Assembly (NCBI GenBank): GCA_023459675.1
Contig: JAEWTC010000043.1
Location: forward strand, 1-34,350
Direction: 5' to 3'
From: Bacillota bacterium
GTDB taxonomy: Bacteria; Bacillota; Clostridia; Christensenellales; Aristaeellaceae
Length of the DNA: 34,350 bases
The notes below the pieces were generated by a model, which saw nothing but the letters and a program-made list of their open reading frames with translations, was not told the DNA's origin and made no database searches. Every line of letters starts with the position of its first letter. Position 1 is the stretch's first letter. This document shows positions 23,251 through 31,083 of the stretch, one piece after another. The translations under genes and the position numbers were made by a program.

Positions 23251-23894
23251 TGGCTGCCTTGCTGCGCGTGAACCCCACGCGCATGGAGCTGACGCGCATC
23301 AAGCGCCGGTTGGTTACCGCGCGGCGCGGTCATAAGCTGCTCAAGGATAAGCGGGATGAAATGGTGCGCCAGTTCATCGCGCTGATCCGAGAGAACTACC
23401 GCCTGCGCAAAGAAGTGGAAAAAGAACTGGGCGTTGCGCTGTCCGGCTTTGCCATGGCGCGCGCCGTGGTGGAGCCCGCCTTCATGGAAGAAGCGCTCTT
23501 AAGCCCGGCGCGGAGCATCGCCGTGGATTTGAAGATCGACAGCATTCTTAGCGTGCGCGTTCCCAAGCTCACCACCAAAGAATCGGAAACGCAAAACACC
23601 TTAAGCTACGGCCTGGCGGAAACGTCCGCCCAGTTGGACGGCGCGATTGAAAGCCTGGTCACCCTGCTGCCCAAGCTCATCAAGCTTGCGGAAGTGGAAA
23701 AGACCTGCGACCTGCTTGCCGACGAAATTGAAAAAACACGCCGCCGCGTGAACGCTTTGGAATATGTGATGATCCCGCAGTTTACGGAAACCATCCGTTT
23801 CATCACCATGAAGCTGGATGAAAACGAGCGCGGCAACCTCACCCGCCTGATGAAGGTCAAGGCGATGATCGAGCAGCGGGAAGCCGTACAGTAA
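23250..23894 (+). CDS. ntpD: V-type ATPase subunit D (central shaft)
   Basis: A 214-residue subunit D, an antiparallel coiled coil that is the rotating shaft inside the A3B3 head. The family start is clear: VNPTRMELTRIKRRLVTARR, then GHKLLKDKRDEMVRQF. The C-terminal half has EIEKTRRRVNALEYVMIPQF, another strongly conserved part, followed by a helix rich in charged residues. The start overlaps the ntpB stop by one base. It is the last gene of the ATPase operon. Its TAA is only two bases from the converging stop of trmO, with no room for an independent terminator. Confidence 0.97.
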   Translation: MAALLRVNPTRMELTRIKRRLVTARRGHKLLKDKRDEMVRQFIALIRENYRLRKEVEKELGVALSGFAMARAVVEPAFMEEALLSPARSIAVDLKIDSILSVRVPKLTTKESETQNTLSYGLAETSAQLDGAIESLVTLLPKLIKLAEVEKTCDLLADEIEKTRRRVNALEYVMIPQFTETIRFITMKLDENERGNLTRLMKVKAMIEQREAVQ

Positions 23895-23896
23895 GT

Positions 23897-24592
23897 TTAC
23901 TGCGCGGTAACAACCTCCACCACCGTCAGAACACTGTCCTGGACCCGAAACCGAATATCCAATCCAGCAAACCCGAAGCCGTACACGCGCTCCGGGTTTT
24001 CCTGATAAGCGGGGCGCGGGTCGCCTTGCAGCACGGAGAGAAGCGTTTCCCGTTTCTCCGGCGCAATTTGCTCAAGCAGAGCCGCCGGAAAGACAACCTC
24101 CAGCGCCGCGTCCGGCGCATCGTGGGCGAACCCGCCGACTGCGCCGGGTATGCTGTCCGTATAGGGCAGATAGGGCTTGATATCGAAAATGGGGGTTCCG
24201 TCCATCAGATCGGCGCCCAGGACTGTTAAAGTGGGGGAGGATGGCGGGTTTAAGTGCACGGCCTTCAGCTCCACGCAGGAAAGCCCGAGCGGATTGGGAC
24301 GGAAGGGGGAGCGGGTGGCGAACACGCCCATTCTGGCATTGCCGCCCAGCCGCGGCGGCCGCACCGTGGGAGACCAATCCGCCCGCAGGTTTTGGGAAAA
24401 CCCCCAGATCAGCCACAGGTGCGTGAAACCGTCAAGCCCCCGCAGGGTATCGGGGTTACGGTACGCGGGCTCAAATACCACGGTCGATTCCAGCGTGCGT
24501 ATGATGCCGCTCTGCCTGGGCAGGCCGAACTTCGAGGTGAAATCGCTGCGAATCCTCGCAATGGGGATCAGCGTCAGGCTGTCCAACCGCAT
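23897..24592 (-). CDS. tsaA: tRNA (N6-threonylcarbamoyladenosine37-N6)-methyltransferase TrmO
   Basis: A 231-residue protein of the TsaA/TrmO family, which uses S-adenosylmethionine to methylate t6A37 of certain threonine tRNAs. The N-terminal UPF0066 domain shows LIPIARIRSDFTSKFGLPRQ, then FTHLWLIWGF. The SAM-binding signature RSPFRPNPLGLSCVEL is followed by GADLMDGTPIFDIKPYLPY and a shorter C-terminal domain ending in FRVQDSVLTVVEV. I set the start at ATG 24592, with AAGGAAGG upstream; a reading frame extends to 24649, but the family starts here. It converges on the ATPase operon and diverges from the M50 gene. Length is normal for the family. Confidence 0.92.
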   Translation of the reverse strand: MRLDSLTLIPIARIRSDFTSKFGLPRQSGIIRTLESTVVFEPAYRNPDTLRGLDGFTHLWLIWGFSQNLRADWSPTVRPPRLGGNARMGVFATRSPFRPNPLGLSCVELKAVHLNPPSSPTLTVLGADLMDGTPIFDIKPYLPYTDSIPGAVGGFAHDAPDAALEVVFPAALLEQIAPEKRETLLSVLQGDPRPAYQENPERVYGFGFAGLDIRFRVQDSVLTVVEVVTAQ

Positions 24593-24613
24593 CACGTCCT
24601 TCCTTTTGCTTTC

Positions 24614-24643
24614 AGTATACCGTGATTGTTTACAGACGCGCAA
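24614..24643 (-). promoter_or_regulatory. Probable promoter of trmO
   Basis: On the minus strand TTGCGC (24643-24638), an 18-base spacer and TATACT (24619-24614). It lies 22 bases ahead of the start codon at 24592. Confidence 0.5.
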
Positions 24644-24673
24644 CAGCAAAGCGGCGTAACGGGCGCGGGTTTA

Positions 24674-24682
24674 TGGTATAAT
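24674..24682 (+). promoter_or_regulatory. Extended -10 promoter of the M50-scpA-scpB operon
   Basis: TGG followed by a perfect TATAAT (24677-24682). No clear -35 box is seen. The ribosome site GGAGGTGAT starts at 24698, so the leader is very short. Confidence 0.6.
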
Positions 24683-24713
24683 TAATGCATCAACCTCGGA
24701 GGTGATGGCACGC

Positions 24714-25514
24714 GTGGGAATTATCAATCGCTTACAGGCCTACGGAAGCTGGCTGACTTCGGATCCCGCAGGATTTTTGCTGTATATACTCAATTTGACG
24801 GTCGCTGTTTTGCTGACGCTGATGCTGCACGAAGTGGCGCACGGCTACGTCGCCTACCGCTGCGGCGATCCAACCGCCAAGATGCTGGGCAGGCTTTCGC
24901 TCGACCCCCGAAAGCATCTGGACCCTATCGGCACCATCGCGCTGGTGCTGGTGGGCTTCGGCTGGGCGAAACCCGTGCCGATCAATCCGCGGAACTTTCA
25001 GGGCAATAAGGTCAAGGCCGATTTTCTGGTCTCCATCGCGGGGATCGTAACCAACCTGACCCTGTTTATCGTGTCCCTATTTCTGGCGTCGCTCCTCAAC
25101 CCGCTTCTCTGGCGTGCGGACGTCATCGCGGCAAACGGCGGCGCGAAGGAATTCCTGGCGTTGAACAGCCTGGGTTATAATGTTCTGCTCTACGGCACGG
25201 GCGGTAATTTCGCCCAATACATGCAAACGCCGTGGCTGATGCACGTGCAGCGCTTCCTGCTGCTGTTTATGACCATGAACCTGACCATCGCCGTGTTTAA
25301 CCTCATCCCCATTCCGCCGCTGGACGGCTTCCATGTGTTTAACGATCTGCTGCTCAAGGGCCGCCTCACCATGACGCCGCAATTCGCGCAGGGCGCGCAG
25401 ATCGTGTTCCTGCTCCTCATCTTCTCCGGCGCGCTGGGCACGGGGCTGCTTTACGTTACCAAGGCCATTCAGGGCGGCGTGCTGAACCTGTTCCTGTTGC
25501 TGTTGGGAGCCTGA
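24714..25514 (+). CDS. Site-2-protease-like M50 zinc metalloprotease
   Basis: A 266-residue membrane protein of the M50 rhomboid-unrelated intramembrane proteases. The zinc motif HEVAH is at residues 39-43 within helix LTLMLHEVAHGYVAY. The third ligand motif is NLIPIPPLDGF near residue 200 (Asp-Gly in place of NPDG). About five hydrophobic helices are present. A family sub-type (YwhC-like) with no PDZ domain fits the length. The start is uncertain: GTG 24714 has the best distance to GGAGGTGAT (24698-24706), while ATG 24705 would add three residues but lies on top of the ribosome site. The next gene begins two bases after the stop, so this heads the scpA-scpB operon, a common arrangement in Clostridia. 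The substrate is unknown. Confidence 0.88.
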   Translation: MGIINRLQAYGSWLTSDPAGFLLYILNLTVAVLLTLMLHEVAHGYVAYRCGDPTAKMLGRLSLDPRKHLDPIGTIALVLVGFGWAKPVPINPRNFQGNKVKADFLVSIAGIVTNLTLFIVSLFLASLLNPLLWRADVIAANGGAKEFLALNSLGYNVLLYGTGGNFAQYMQTPWLMHVQRFLLLFMTMNLTIAVFNLIPIPPLDGFHVFNDLLLKGRLTMTPQFAQGAQIVFLLLIFSGALGTGLLYVTKAIQGGVLNLFLLLLGA

Positions 25515-25516
25515 AG

Positions 25517-26251
25517 ATGTCCATCCACATTCAGCTTCAGCAGTTCGACGGGCCGATGGATTTGCTCTTGCACCTGATTGGCAAGGCGAAGATCGACGTC
25601 AAGGACATCTTCGTCAGCGAGATTACCGAGCAGTTTATTGAAGCCATCAGCACCGCGCCGGATTTCGACATGGACGAGGCGAGCGAGTTCATCACCATGG
25701 CGGCGCTGCTGGTGGAAATTAAGAGCCGCTCCCTGCTGCCCAAGCCCAAGACGGAAGACGAGGAAGACCCCGAGCAGTTGCTGATCGACCGCTTGACGCA
25801 GTACAAGCAGTTCAAGGAAAGCGCCGAGCAGATGACCGCGTTTGAGCAAAGCGCGCTGCGGGCGTTCGGCAAGCTGCCGGAGGAGATTCCGCTGCCGCCG
25901 CAGAGCTTCGAAATCGACGGCCTGACGCTTACCATGCTGTGGGAGGTGCTGGTGCGCATCGCGGAAAGAAAGCCGGCCGACGCGCCGGAAGAAAACGCGT
26001 ATTTGAAGAATATCCGCCGCGACCATTACACCGTGGAAGGCTGCATCGAAACGATCCGGGACCACCTGCGCAAGGGCCCCGTGCCGTTTGACGAGCTGTT
26101 CAGCCAAAGCCCGAGCCGCGCGGAAGCCGTGACGCTGTTCATCGCGCTGCTGGAGCTCTTGAAACGCGGCAAAGCCTACGTATCGCAGTCGCAGACGTTC
26201 GATCGCATCATTCTGTATCCCGGGAGGAGGAAGCCTGTTGCAGCTACATGA
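25517..26251 (+). CDS. scpA: Segregation and condensation protein A (kleisin)
   Basis: A 244-residue kleisin subunit of the SMC-ScpAB condensin, which compacts and separates chromosomes. The N-terminal domain reads QLQQFDGPMDLLLHLIGKAK, the strongest family signature, followed by VKDIFVSEITEQFIEAI and the charged EASEFITMAALLVEIKSRSL. The C-terminal winged helix (about residues 165-240) ends with FIALLELLKRGKAYVSQSQ, which contacts the SMC cap. The length is normal. It begins two bases after the M50 stop and overlaps scpB by 14 bases, so translation of scpA and scpB is coupled. Confidence 0.96.
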   Translation: MSIHIQLQQFDGPMDLLLHLIGKAKIDVKDIFVSEITEQFIEAISTAPDFDMDEASEFITMAALLVEIKSRSLLPKPKTEDEEDPEQLLIDRLTQYKQFKESAEQMTAFEQSALRAFGKLPEEIPLPPQSFEIDGLTLTMLWEVLVRIAERKPADAPEENAYLKNIRRDHYTVEGCIETIRDHLRKGPVPFDELFSQSPSRAEAVTLFIALLELLKRGKAYVSQSQTFDRIILYPGRRKPVAAT

Positions 26252-26786
26252 GGCATGCCGCGCCATCGAGGCGATTTTGTTCGTCGCGGGGGACGCCGTA
26301 GAGATTAAGGACATCGCGCAGGCGCTGGAAATTACGGAAATGGAAGCTATGAACGCCGTGGAGGAGCTCCGCCGGGAGTATGACGGCGAGCGCAGGGGAA
26401 TCCGGGTTTCCCGTTACGGCGACCACCTGAAGTTCGAAACGCGCGCCGAATACGCGCCGTATGTGGAGCGGCTCTTGCAGCCCGTGCAGCGGCAATCCCT
26501 TTCGCAGGCGGCCATGGAAACGCTTGCCGTGATCGCCTACCGCCAGCCGGTTACGCGCTTGGAGATCGAGGAGATCCGCGGCGTAAAGTGCGATTACTCC
26601 GTGCAGTCCTTATTGCAAAAAGGGCTGGTGAAAAGCGTGGGCCGCAAGGAAGCGCTTGGCCGACCGTATTTATACGCAACCACGGATTTCTTTTTGGAGC
26701 ATTTCGGCATCGCCGATATCCGGGAGCTGCCGCCCTTGCCGGACGCGGCGCTGCCCAGGCATGAAGAAGAAACGCTGATCCCTTAA
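26238..26786 (+). CDS. scpB: Segregation and condensation protein B
   Basis: A 182-residue ScpB, the two-winged-helix partner that dimerises and binds the linker of ScpA in the SMC complex. Signatures are AIEAILFVAGD near the start, LSQAAMETLAVIAYRQPVTR, then EIRGVKCDYSVQSLLQKGLV, and GRPYLYATTDFFLEHFGI close to the end. The start is TTG 26238: GGGAGGAGG (26222-26230) is seven bases upstream, and no ATG is suitable. It overlaps scpA by 14 bases. Its TAA at 26784-26786 interlocks with the stop of the convergent tmcAL gene. Confidence 0.95.
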   Translation: MQLHEACRAIEAILFVAGDAVEIKDIAQALEITEMEAMNAVEELRREYDGERRGIRVSRYGDHLKFETRAEYAPYVERLLQPVQRQSLSQAAMETLAVIAYRQPVTRLEIEEIRGVKCDYSVQSLLQKGLVKSVGRKEALGRPYLYATTDFFLEHFGIADIRELPPLPDAALPRHEEETLIP

Positions 26787-27952
26787 ACAATCACAATCTG
26801 CTGCCGGTAGTATAGCCCGGCGGGCAGCTTCGCGCCCAGCGCCCAAAGGTCGTACGCCCGCTCATCCAGCCGATGAAGCGGGTGATTTGAATCGGCGTCC
26901 GACGCCTTCGCGATCACGGGGATGCTGGAAAGCTTCAGCTGTGCCAAGTCCTTTTCATACGTTCGCCGGAAACCCAGCAGGCGCACGGAGTGCGGTACGG
27001 GGTATTGGGAAAGCAGCTCCGCCCGCAGGCCGAGCATCGCGTGCGTCAGCAGGCGGTTGAGCCGGGTACGGGTGTAGCGGCGCGTTTTCATGTGTTCCAG
27101 AAGCTCGGCACGGCTTGTGGCGCGCGCGGCGCTTTTCTTGAGCAGGTTTTCCAGCCCTTCGGTGCAATCGGGAAGCTGCCGCAAGGCTTCGGCGGGCTGG
27201 GTACGCAGCGTTTCCAGCAAAACGGCGTCCAGCGCATCGGGGCGGTGCACGTCCCCGCACTGCAGCGGATACCCGCAGGCGGCTTCGGCGTCCGGTATCC
27301 TGCCGCCGAGATATGCCTTACGCACCGCGCTGGCCGACGGATACCCTTCGGCAGAAAGCTTCACGCTGTGAAAATCCCCCTCGCGCCGCACCGGCAGCGG
27401 AAGGATCCCGCTTTGCAGCCGCCGCAGGGCGCGCAGATAACAGACGGCCAGAATATTGTTGGGTTGATCCAGAATTGGCGCTGCGTCCGGTCCGTTCCAT
27501 GCGGCGGTGACCGCGTCCGCCTGCGCGGCGGCATACGGTTTTCCCTGCGATAGCGCTTGCTTGAGCGCGGTTTGAAACAGTTCGTCCTGAGCCTCCAGCA
27601 CCTGAGCGGCTGTTTGCAATGCGTCCAGGTTGGGGGTTTCCGTGCCGAACGACAGATGGGTTACAAACGGCAGGCGGTTTAGAATGCTCACGCCGCCCAG
27701 CGCGAAGTTCTCTGCGTCGCGGACGGCAAACGCGGCCGGAAGCTCCAGCACCATGTCCGCCCCGGCGCGCAGGGCTGCCTCCGCGCGGAAAGCCGGAGAA
27801 AACAAGGCCGGCATTCCGCGCTGGGTGAAACAGCCGCTCATCAGGCACACGATACGCGCATCCGGCAGTAGCTGCCGGATCAGCGCAAACTGCCTTGCGT
27901 GCCCCCTGTGAAAGGGGTCGTATTCACAGAGTATGCCGACTGTGTTTTGCAT
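26783..27952 (-). CDS. tmcAL: tRNA(Met) cytidine acetate ligase-like (TmcAL/YlbM)
   Basis: A 389-residue nucleotidyltransferase-fold enzyme of the TmcAL (YlbM) family, which uses acetate and ATP to make N4-acetylcytidine at the wobble base of elongator tRNA-Met. The HxGH motif is HRGH (15-18) in GILCEYDPFHRGHARQF. Next come CLMSGCFTQRGMPALFS and an Arg/Asp-rich HAMLGLRAELLSQ region. The C-terminal part SVRLLGFRRTYEKDLAQL is typical. I chose ATG 27952 with GAGG seven bases upstream; an upstream in-frame start would add 25 residues without homology. It is divergent from pta, which fits a shared link to acetate metabolism. The minus-strand stop shares bases with the scpB stop. Confidence 0.9.
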   Translation of the reverse strand: MQNTVGILCEYDPFHRGHARQFALIRQLLPDARIVCLMSGCFTQRGMPALFSPAFRAEAALRAGADMVLELPAAFAVRDAENFALGGVSILNRLPFVTHLSFGTETPNLDALQTAAQVLEAQDELFQTALKQALSQGKPYAAAQADAVTAAWNGPDAAPILDQPNNILAVCYLRALRRLQSGILPLPVRREGDFHSVKLSAEGYPSASAVRKAYLGGRIPDAEAACGYPLQCGDVHRPDALDAVLLETLRTQPAEALRQLPDCTEGLENLLKKSAARATSRAELLEHMKTRRYTRTRLNRLLTHAMLGLRAELLSQYPVPHSVRLLGFRRTYEKDLAQLKLSSIPVIAKASDADSNHPLHRLDERAYDLWALGAKLPAGLYYRQQIVIV

Positions 27953-27995
27953 AGGGTTTCCTCTCTGAAAACCGAGTATTTTTCGGAATATTGCC

Positions 27996-28024
27996 TTTCC
28001 TTTTCCGCGTGAAAGGAGTATAAT
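27996..28024 (+). promoter_or_regulatory. Putative promoter of pta-ackA
   Basis: A perfect TATAAT (28019-28024), with a weak -35 candidate TTTCCT (27996-28001) 17 bases upstream. A second TATACT at 28034-28039 is present but lacks a spaced -35 box. Confidence 0.5.
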
Positions 28025-28045
28025 CATTTGTTGTATACTTATTAA
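28017..28045 (-). promoter_or_regulatory. Putative promoter of tmcAL
   Basis: On the minus strand TTAATA (28045-28040), 17 bases, then TATACT (28022-28017). It overlaps the -10 box of the opposing pta promoter, sharing the TATA core. Confidence 0.45.
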
Positions 28046-28081
28046 TCACACTTAGTTTATCACATGGGGGAGGAAATCGCT

Positions 28082-29080
28082 ATGTCCGTCATCGACAAAA
28101 TCAGGGCGAAGGCGAAAACGAACGTTAAGCACATCGTCTTGGCAGAAGGTTCCGAGCCGCGCACCGTGCAAGCCGCGCGCAGCATTACCGATTTGGGAAT
28201 CGCGAAGGTTACGCTGCTGGGGGATCTCGCGGAGATTCACAACACGGCCAAGCAAACGGGAACGGATTTGACCGGCGTTGCGGTGATCGATCCCAAAACC
28301 AGCGACAAGCTCACCGCTTATACGGAGCTTCTGTTTGAACTCCGCAAGGCCAAGGGAATGACGGCGGAGGAAGCGGCGAAGCTGGCGTCCGGCAATACGC
28401 TTTACTTCGGCTCCCTGATGGTGAAGGCGAACGACGCGGACGGCATGGTGGCGGGCGCCATCAACACCACGGGCGACGTGCTTCGTCCCGCGTTGCAGAT
28501 CATAAAAACAGAGCCGGGCATTTCGGTGGTCTCGAGCTCTTTTATTATGGAAGTACAAAATCCCGCCTACGGCATGGACGGCGTGATGATTTTCGGCGAT
28601 TGCGCCGTGATCCCCGATCCTACGGCGGAACAGCTGGCGGCGATCGCCGTTTCCAGCGCGCAGACGGGCAGGCAGCTGGTAGGGCTGGATCCCAAGGTGG
28701 CCATGCTTTCGTTCTCTACCAAAGGCAGCGCCAAGCATGATCTGGTAACCAAGGTGCAGGAAGCCACAAAGCTCGTGCACGAAATCGCCCCCGGGCTTGC
28801 CTGCGACGGCGAATTGCAGGCGGACGCCGCGCTGGTGGAAAGCGTCGGCAAGCTCAAATCCCCCGGCAGCAACGTGGCGGGCCATGCGAACGTGTTGGTA
28901 TTCCCGGACCTGCAAGCCGGCAACATCGGGTATAAGCTGGTGCAGCGCCTCGCGGGCGCAACCGCCGTCGGGCCGATCATTCAGGGGCTTGCCAAGCCCG
29001 TGAATGACTTGAGCCGCGGATGCTCGGTAGACGATATCGTAAGCGTGGTTGCGATTGCCGCAGTCAAAGCGCAAGGTTAA
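28082..29080 (+). CDS. pta: Phosphate acetyltransferase
   Basis: A 332-residue phosphotransacetylase (acetyl-CoA + Pi to acetyl-phosphate + CoA), the short single-domain form used in fermentation. The N-terminus shows VLAEGSEPRTVQAARSITD. The catalytic core has GSLMVKANDADGMVAGAINT, then SSSFIMEVQNP and FGDCAVIPDPTAEQLA, which are near-invariant, and the C-terminal NVLVFPDLQAGNIGYKLVQR. GGGGGAGG (28066-28073) fixes ATG 28082; an in-frame ATG at 28064 lies before that site. ackA follows after 14 bases, forming the classic acetate operon. Full length and intact. Confidence 0.97.
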   Translation: MSVIDKIRAKAKTNVKHIVLAEGSEPRTVQAARSITDLGIAKVTLLGDLAEIHNTAKQTGTDLTGVAVIDPKTSDKLTAYTELLFELRKAKGMTAEEAAKLASGNTLYFGSLMVKANDADGMVAGAINTTGDVLRPALQIIKTEPGISVVSSSFIMEVQNPAYGMDGVMIFGDCAVIPDPTAEQLAAIAVSSAQTGRQLVGLDPKVAMLSFSTKGSAKHDLVTKVQEATKLVHEIAPGLACDGELQADAALVESVGKLKSPGSNVAGHANVLVFPDLQAGNIGYKLVQRLAGATAVGPIIQGLAKPVNDLSRGCSVDDIVSVVAIAAVKAQG

Positions 29081-29094
29081 GGAGAACGTAATTC

Positions 29095-30300
29095 ATGAAA
29101 ATACTGATTCTCAACGCGGGTTCCTCTTCGCTCAAATACCAGCTGATGGATATGAACGGCGAAATTACGCTGGCCAAAGGCATTGTCGACCGCATCGGCA
29201 TCGACGGCAGCTCTATCAAGCAAACGGCGGGCGACAAGGTATACAGGCTGGAGACGGTCATTCCCAAACATACCGACGCCATTCACCTGATGCTGGACGC
29301 GCTGACCAACCCTGAAAAGGGCGCGGTCAAAACCATGGATGAAATCAGCGCGTTCGGCCACCGCGTGCTGCACGGCGGCGAGCGGTTTACCGGCAGTATG
29401 CTGATTACCGACGAGGTCAAGAAAACCATCCGGGAATACTTCCCGCTAGGCCCGCTGCATAACCCCGCCAACCTCATGGGCATCGAGGCCTGCCAGGAGG
29501 TTATGCCGGGTATCCCCAACGTCGCGGTGTTTGATACCTCCTTCCATCAGACGATGCCCAAGAAGGCTTATCTGTACGGCATCCCGCAGGAGTATTATAA
29601 GCGTCTGCAAATCCGCCGTTACGGCTTTCACGGCACCAGCCACCGTTACGTCAGCAAGCGTGTGCGCGAGTTTCTGGGCATGAAGCGCGAGGGCAGCCGC
29701 ATCATCACCTGTCATCTTGGCAACGGCTCCAGCCTTGCCGCGGTGAAGGACGGCAAATGCGTAGATACCAGCATGGGCCTCACCCCGCTGGAAGGCGTCA
29801 TCATGGGCACGCGTTCGGGAAACCTGGACCCCGCGGTGGTGCAGTTTATCGCCAATTCGGATCACATGACGGTGGACGAGGTTTTGAACCTCTGCAATAA
29901 GAAATCCGGCCTGATCGGCATCAGCGGCATCTCCAGCGACATGCGCGATATCGATTCCGCTGCCGACGCCGGCGACGAAAACGCGATCCTTGCCCGCGAT
30001 ATGCTGGTTTACAGCGTGCGCAAGTACATCGGCGCGTATGCCGCGGTGCTGGGCGGCGTGGACGCCATCGTATTTACCGCCGGAATCGGCGAAAACAACC
30101 ACACGACCCGCGCCCGCATCATGGAAGGCTTCGAATACCTTGGCGCGAAGATCGATCTTAATAAGAACAACACGCGCGAGGAAGCCATTATTTCCACCGA
30201 CGACAGCAAAGTGAAAATCTGCGTGATCCCGACCAACGAAGAGCTGATTATCGCCCGCGATACGCTTGCGATCGTAGAGGGGAAAGAAATTTCCGATTGA
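29095..30300 (+). CDS. ackA: Acetate kinase
   Basis: A 401-residue ASKHA-fold kinase that makes ATP from acetyl-phosphate, the last step of acetate fermentation in the cytoplasm. The phosphate-1 motif is NAGSSSLKYQL at the start. HRVLHGGERF and FDTSFHQTMP contain active-site Arg, His and Asp. GFHGTSHRYVSKR and CHLGNGSSLAAV are the phosphate-2 and adenosine regions, and FTAGIGENNHTTR is near the end. AAGGAG precedes ATG 29095. It follows pta in one transcript. The final TGA overlaps the -35 box of the next gene's promoter. Confidence 0.98.
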   Translation: MKILILNAGSSSLKYQLMDMNGEITLAKGIVDRIGIDGSSIKQTAGDKVYRLETVIPKHTDAIHLMLDALTNPEKGAVKTMDEISAFGHRVLHGGERFTGSMLITDEVKKTIREYFPLGPLHNPANLMGIEACQEVMPGIPNVAVFDTSFHQTMPKKAYLYGIPQEYYKRLQIRRYGFHGTSHRYVSKRVREFLGMKREGSRIITCHLGNGSSLAAVKDGKCVDTSMGLTPLEGVIMGTRSGNLDPAVVQFIANSDHMTVDEVLNLCNKKSGLIGISGISSDMRDIDSAADAGDENAILARDMLVYSVRKYIGAYAAVLGGVDAIVFTAGIGENNHTTRARIMEGFEYLGAKIDLNKNNTREEAIISTDDSKVKICVIPTNEELIIARDTLAIVEGKEISD

Positions 30301-30325
30301 CAAGCAGGGCCCTAACGCCTATAAT
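30297..30325 (+). promoter_or_regulatory. Full-consensus sigma-A promoter of yceD-rpmF
   Basis: TTGACA (30297-30302), exactly 17 bases, then TATAAT (30320-30325). Both hexamers match consensus in all six positions, and the -35 box includes the ackA stop codon. It should be the strongest promoter in the window. Confidence 0.9.
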
Positions 30326-30356
30326 GTAGCATGGTCGCGTTTTGAGGAGGCATCGT

Positions 30357-30857
30357 ATGGAGTTGGATGTAACCCAAGCGCTGCTCAGGCCCGGAGAAGC
30401 TTTCCCGTTCCAGGCGGACGTCAGCATTCCGCCGCAGGTTGTGGACAGCGAAACCGTAACCTTGGACACGGTTCGGCTTACGGGCACCTACACGACGATG
30501 GACGGACAGGTCTACGTCAGCGGTACCCTGGTCACCACGGCGCACGCGCCCTGCGCGCGCTGCCTGATGACGGTGGATACCCCTCTGGAGATCCCGTTTC
30601 AGGAAACGTTCCGTAAGGACGCCGTCGAAACCGAGGACGAGGATTTTCATTACGAGGGAACCGCGGTTTCACTGGATCATCTGTCCCTGACGCTTACCAT
30701 GCTGAACCTGCCCATGCGTTTCCTCTGCGATGAGAATTGCCAGGGCAGCAAAGAACTGCAAAAGTATAGGCCCAATCCCAAGAGCTCATGCCAAGAGGAC
30801 ACACAACGTCCCTTTGAAGCATTGAAGCAATTGCTTGAAGAGGATGAGGAGGTGTAG
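30357..30857 (+). CDS. yceD: DUF177 / YceD family protein
   Basis: A 166-residue acidic protein of the YceD (DUF177) family, found next to rpmF in most bacteria and linked to ribosome or 23S rRNA biogenesis. The family signature CARCL is at residues 66-70 and is followed by PLEIPFQETF. The C-terminal Cys cluster, in many clostridial members a CxxxCxGLCxxCG-type zinc motif, is partly degenerate here: LCDENCQGSKEL (C124, C128) and a lone C145. The C-terminal tail PFEALKQLLEEDEEV is acidic. GAGGAGG (30344-30350) supports ATG 30357. The rpmF start is three bases after the stop, so the pair are co-translated from the consensus promoter upstream. Confidence 0.9.
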   Translation: MELDVTQALLRPGEAFPFQADVSIPPQVVDSETVTLDTVRLTGTYTTMDGQVYVSGTLVTTAHAPCARCLMTVDTPLEIPFQETFRKDAVETEDEDFHYEGTAVSLDHLSLTLTMLNLPMRFLCDENCQGSKELQKYRPNPKSSCQEDTQRPFEALKQLLEEDEEV

Positions 30858-30860
30858 AAC

Positions 30861-31067
30861 ATGGCTCTGCCAAAAGGTAAAATCTCGCGTGCCCGTGGCC
30901 GCAGCCGCCGTGCCAACTGGAAGCTCAGCCTTCCCGGCATCGTGGAGTGCCCCCAATGCCACCATAAAATGCTTGCGCACCGCGTATGCAAGAATTGCGG
31001 CACCTATAAAGGCGTGCAGGTGATCGACATGACCGAAGACACCGGCAAGAAGAACGAAGATAAATAA
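30861..31067 (+). CDS. rpmF: 50S ribosomal protein L32
   Basis: A 68-residue L32, slightly longer than usual because of a polar C-terminal tail (TEDTGKKNEDK). The start ALPKGKISRARGRSRRANWK is typical. The zinc ribbon is complete, CPQC (30-33) and CKNC (43-46), so this is the zinc-binding C+ form. It is part of the large-subunit surface near the peptidyl-transferase region. The AGGAGG ribosome site lies in the end of yceD. plsX, the usual next gene, is not here; a T-box leader follows. Confidence 0.97.
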   Translation: MALPKGKISRARGRSRRANWKLSLPGIVECPQCHHKMLAHRVCKNCGTYKGVQVIDMTEDTGKKNEDK

Positions 31068-31083
31068 GCATTTACCCCATCGA

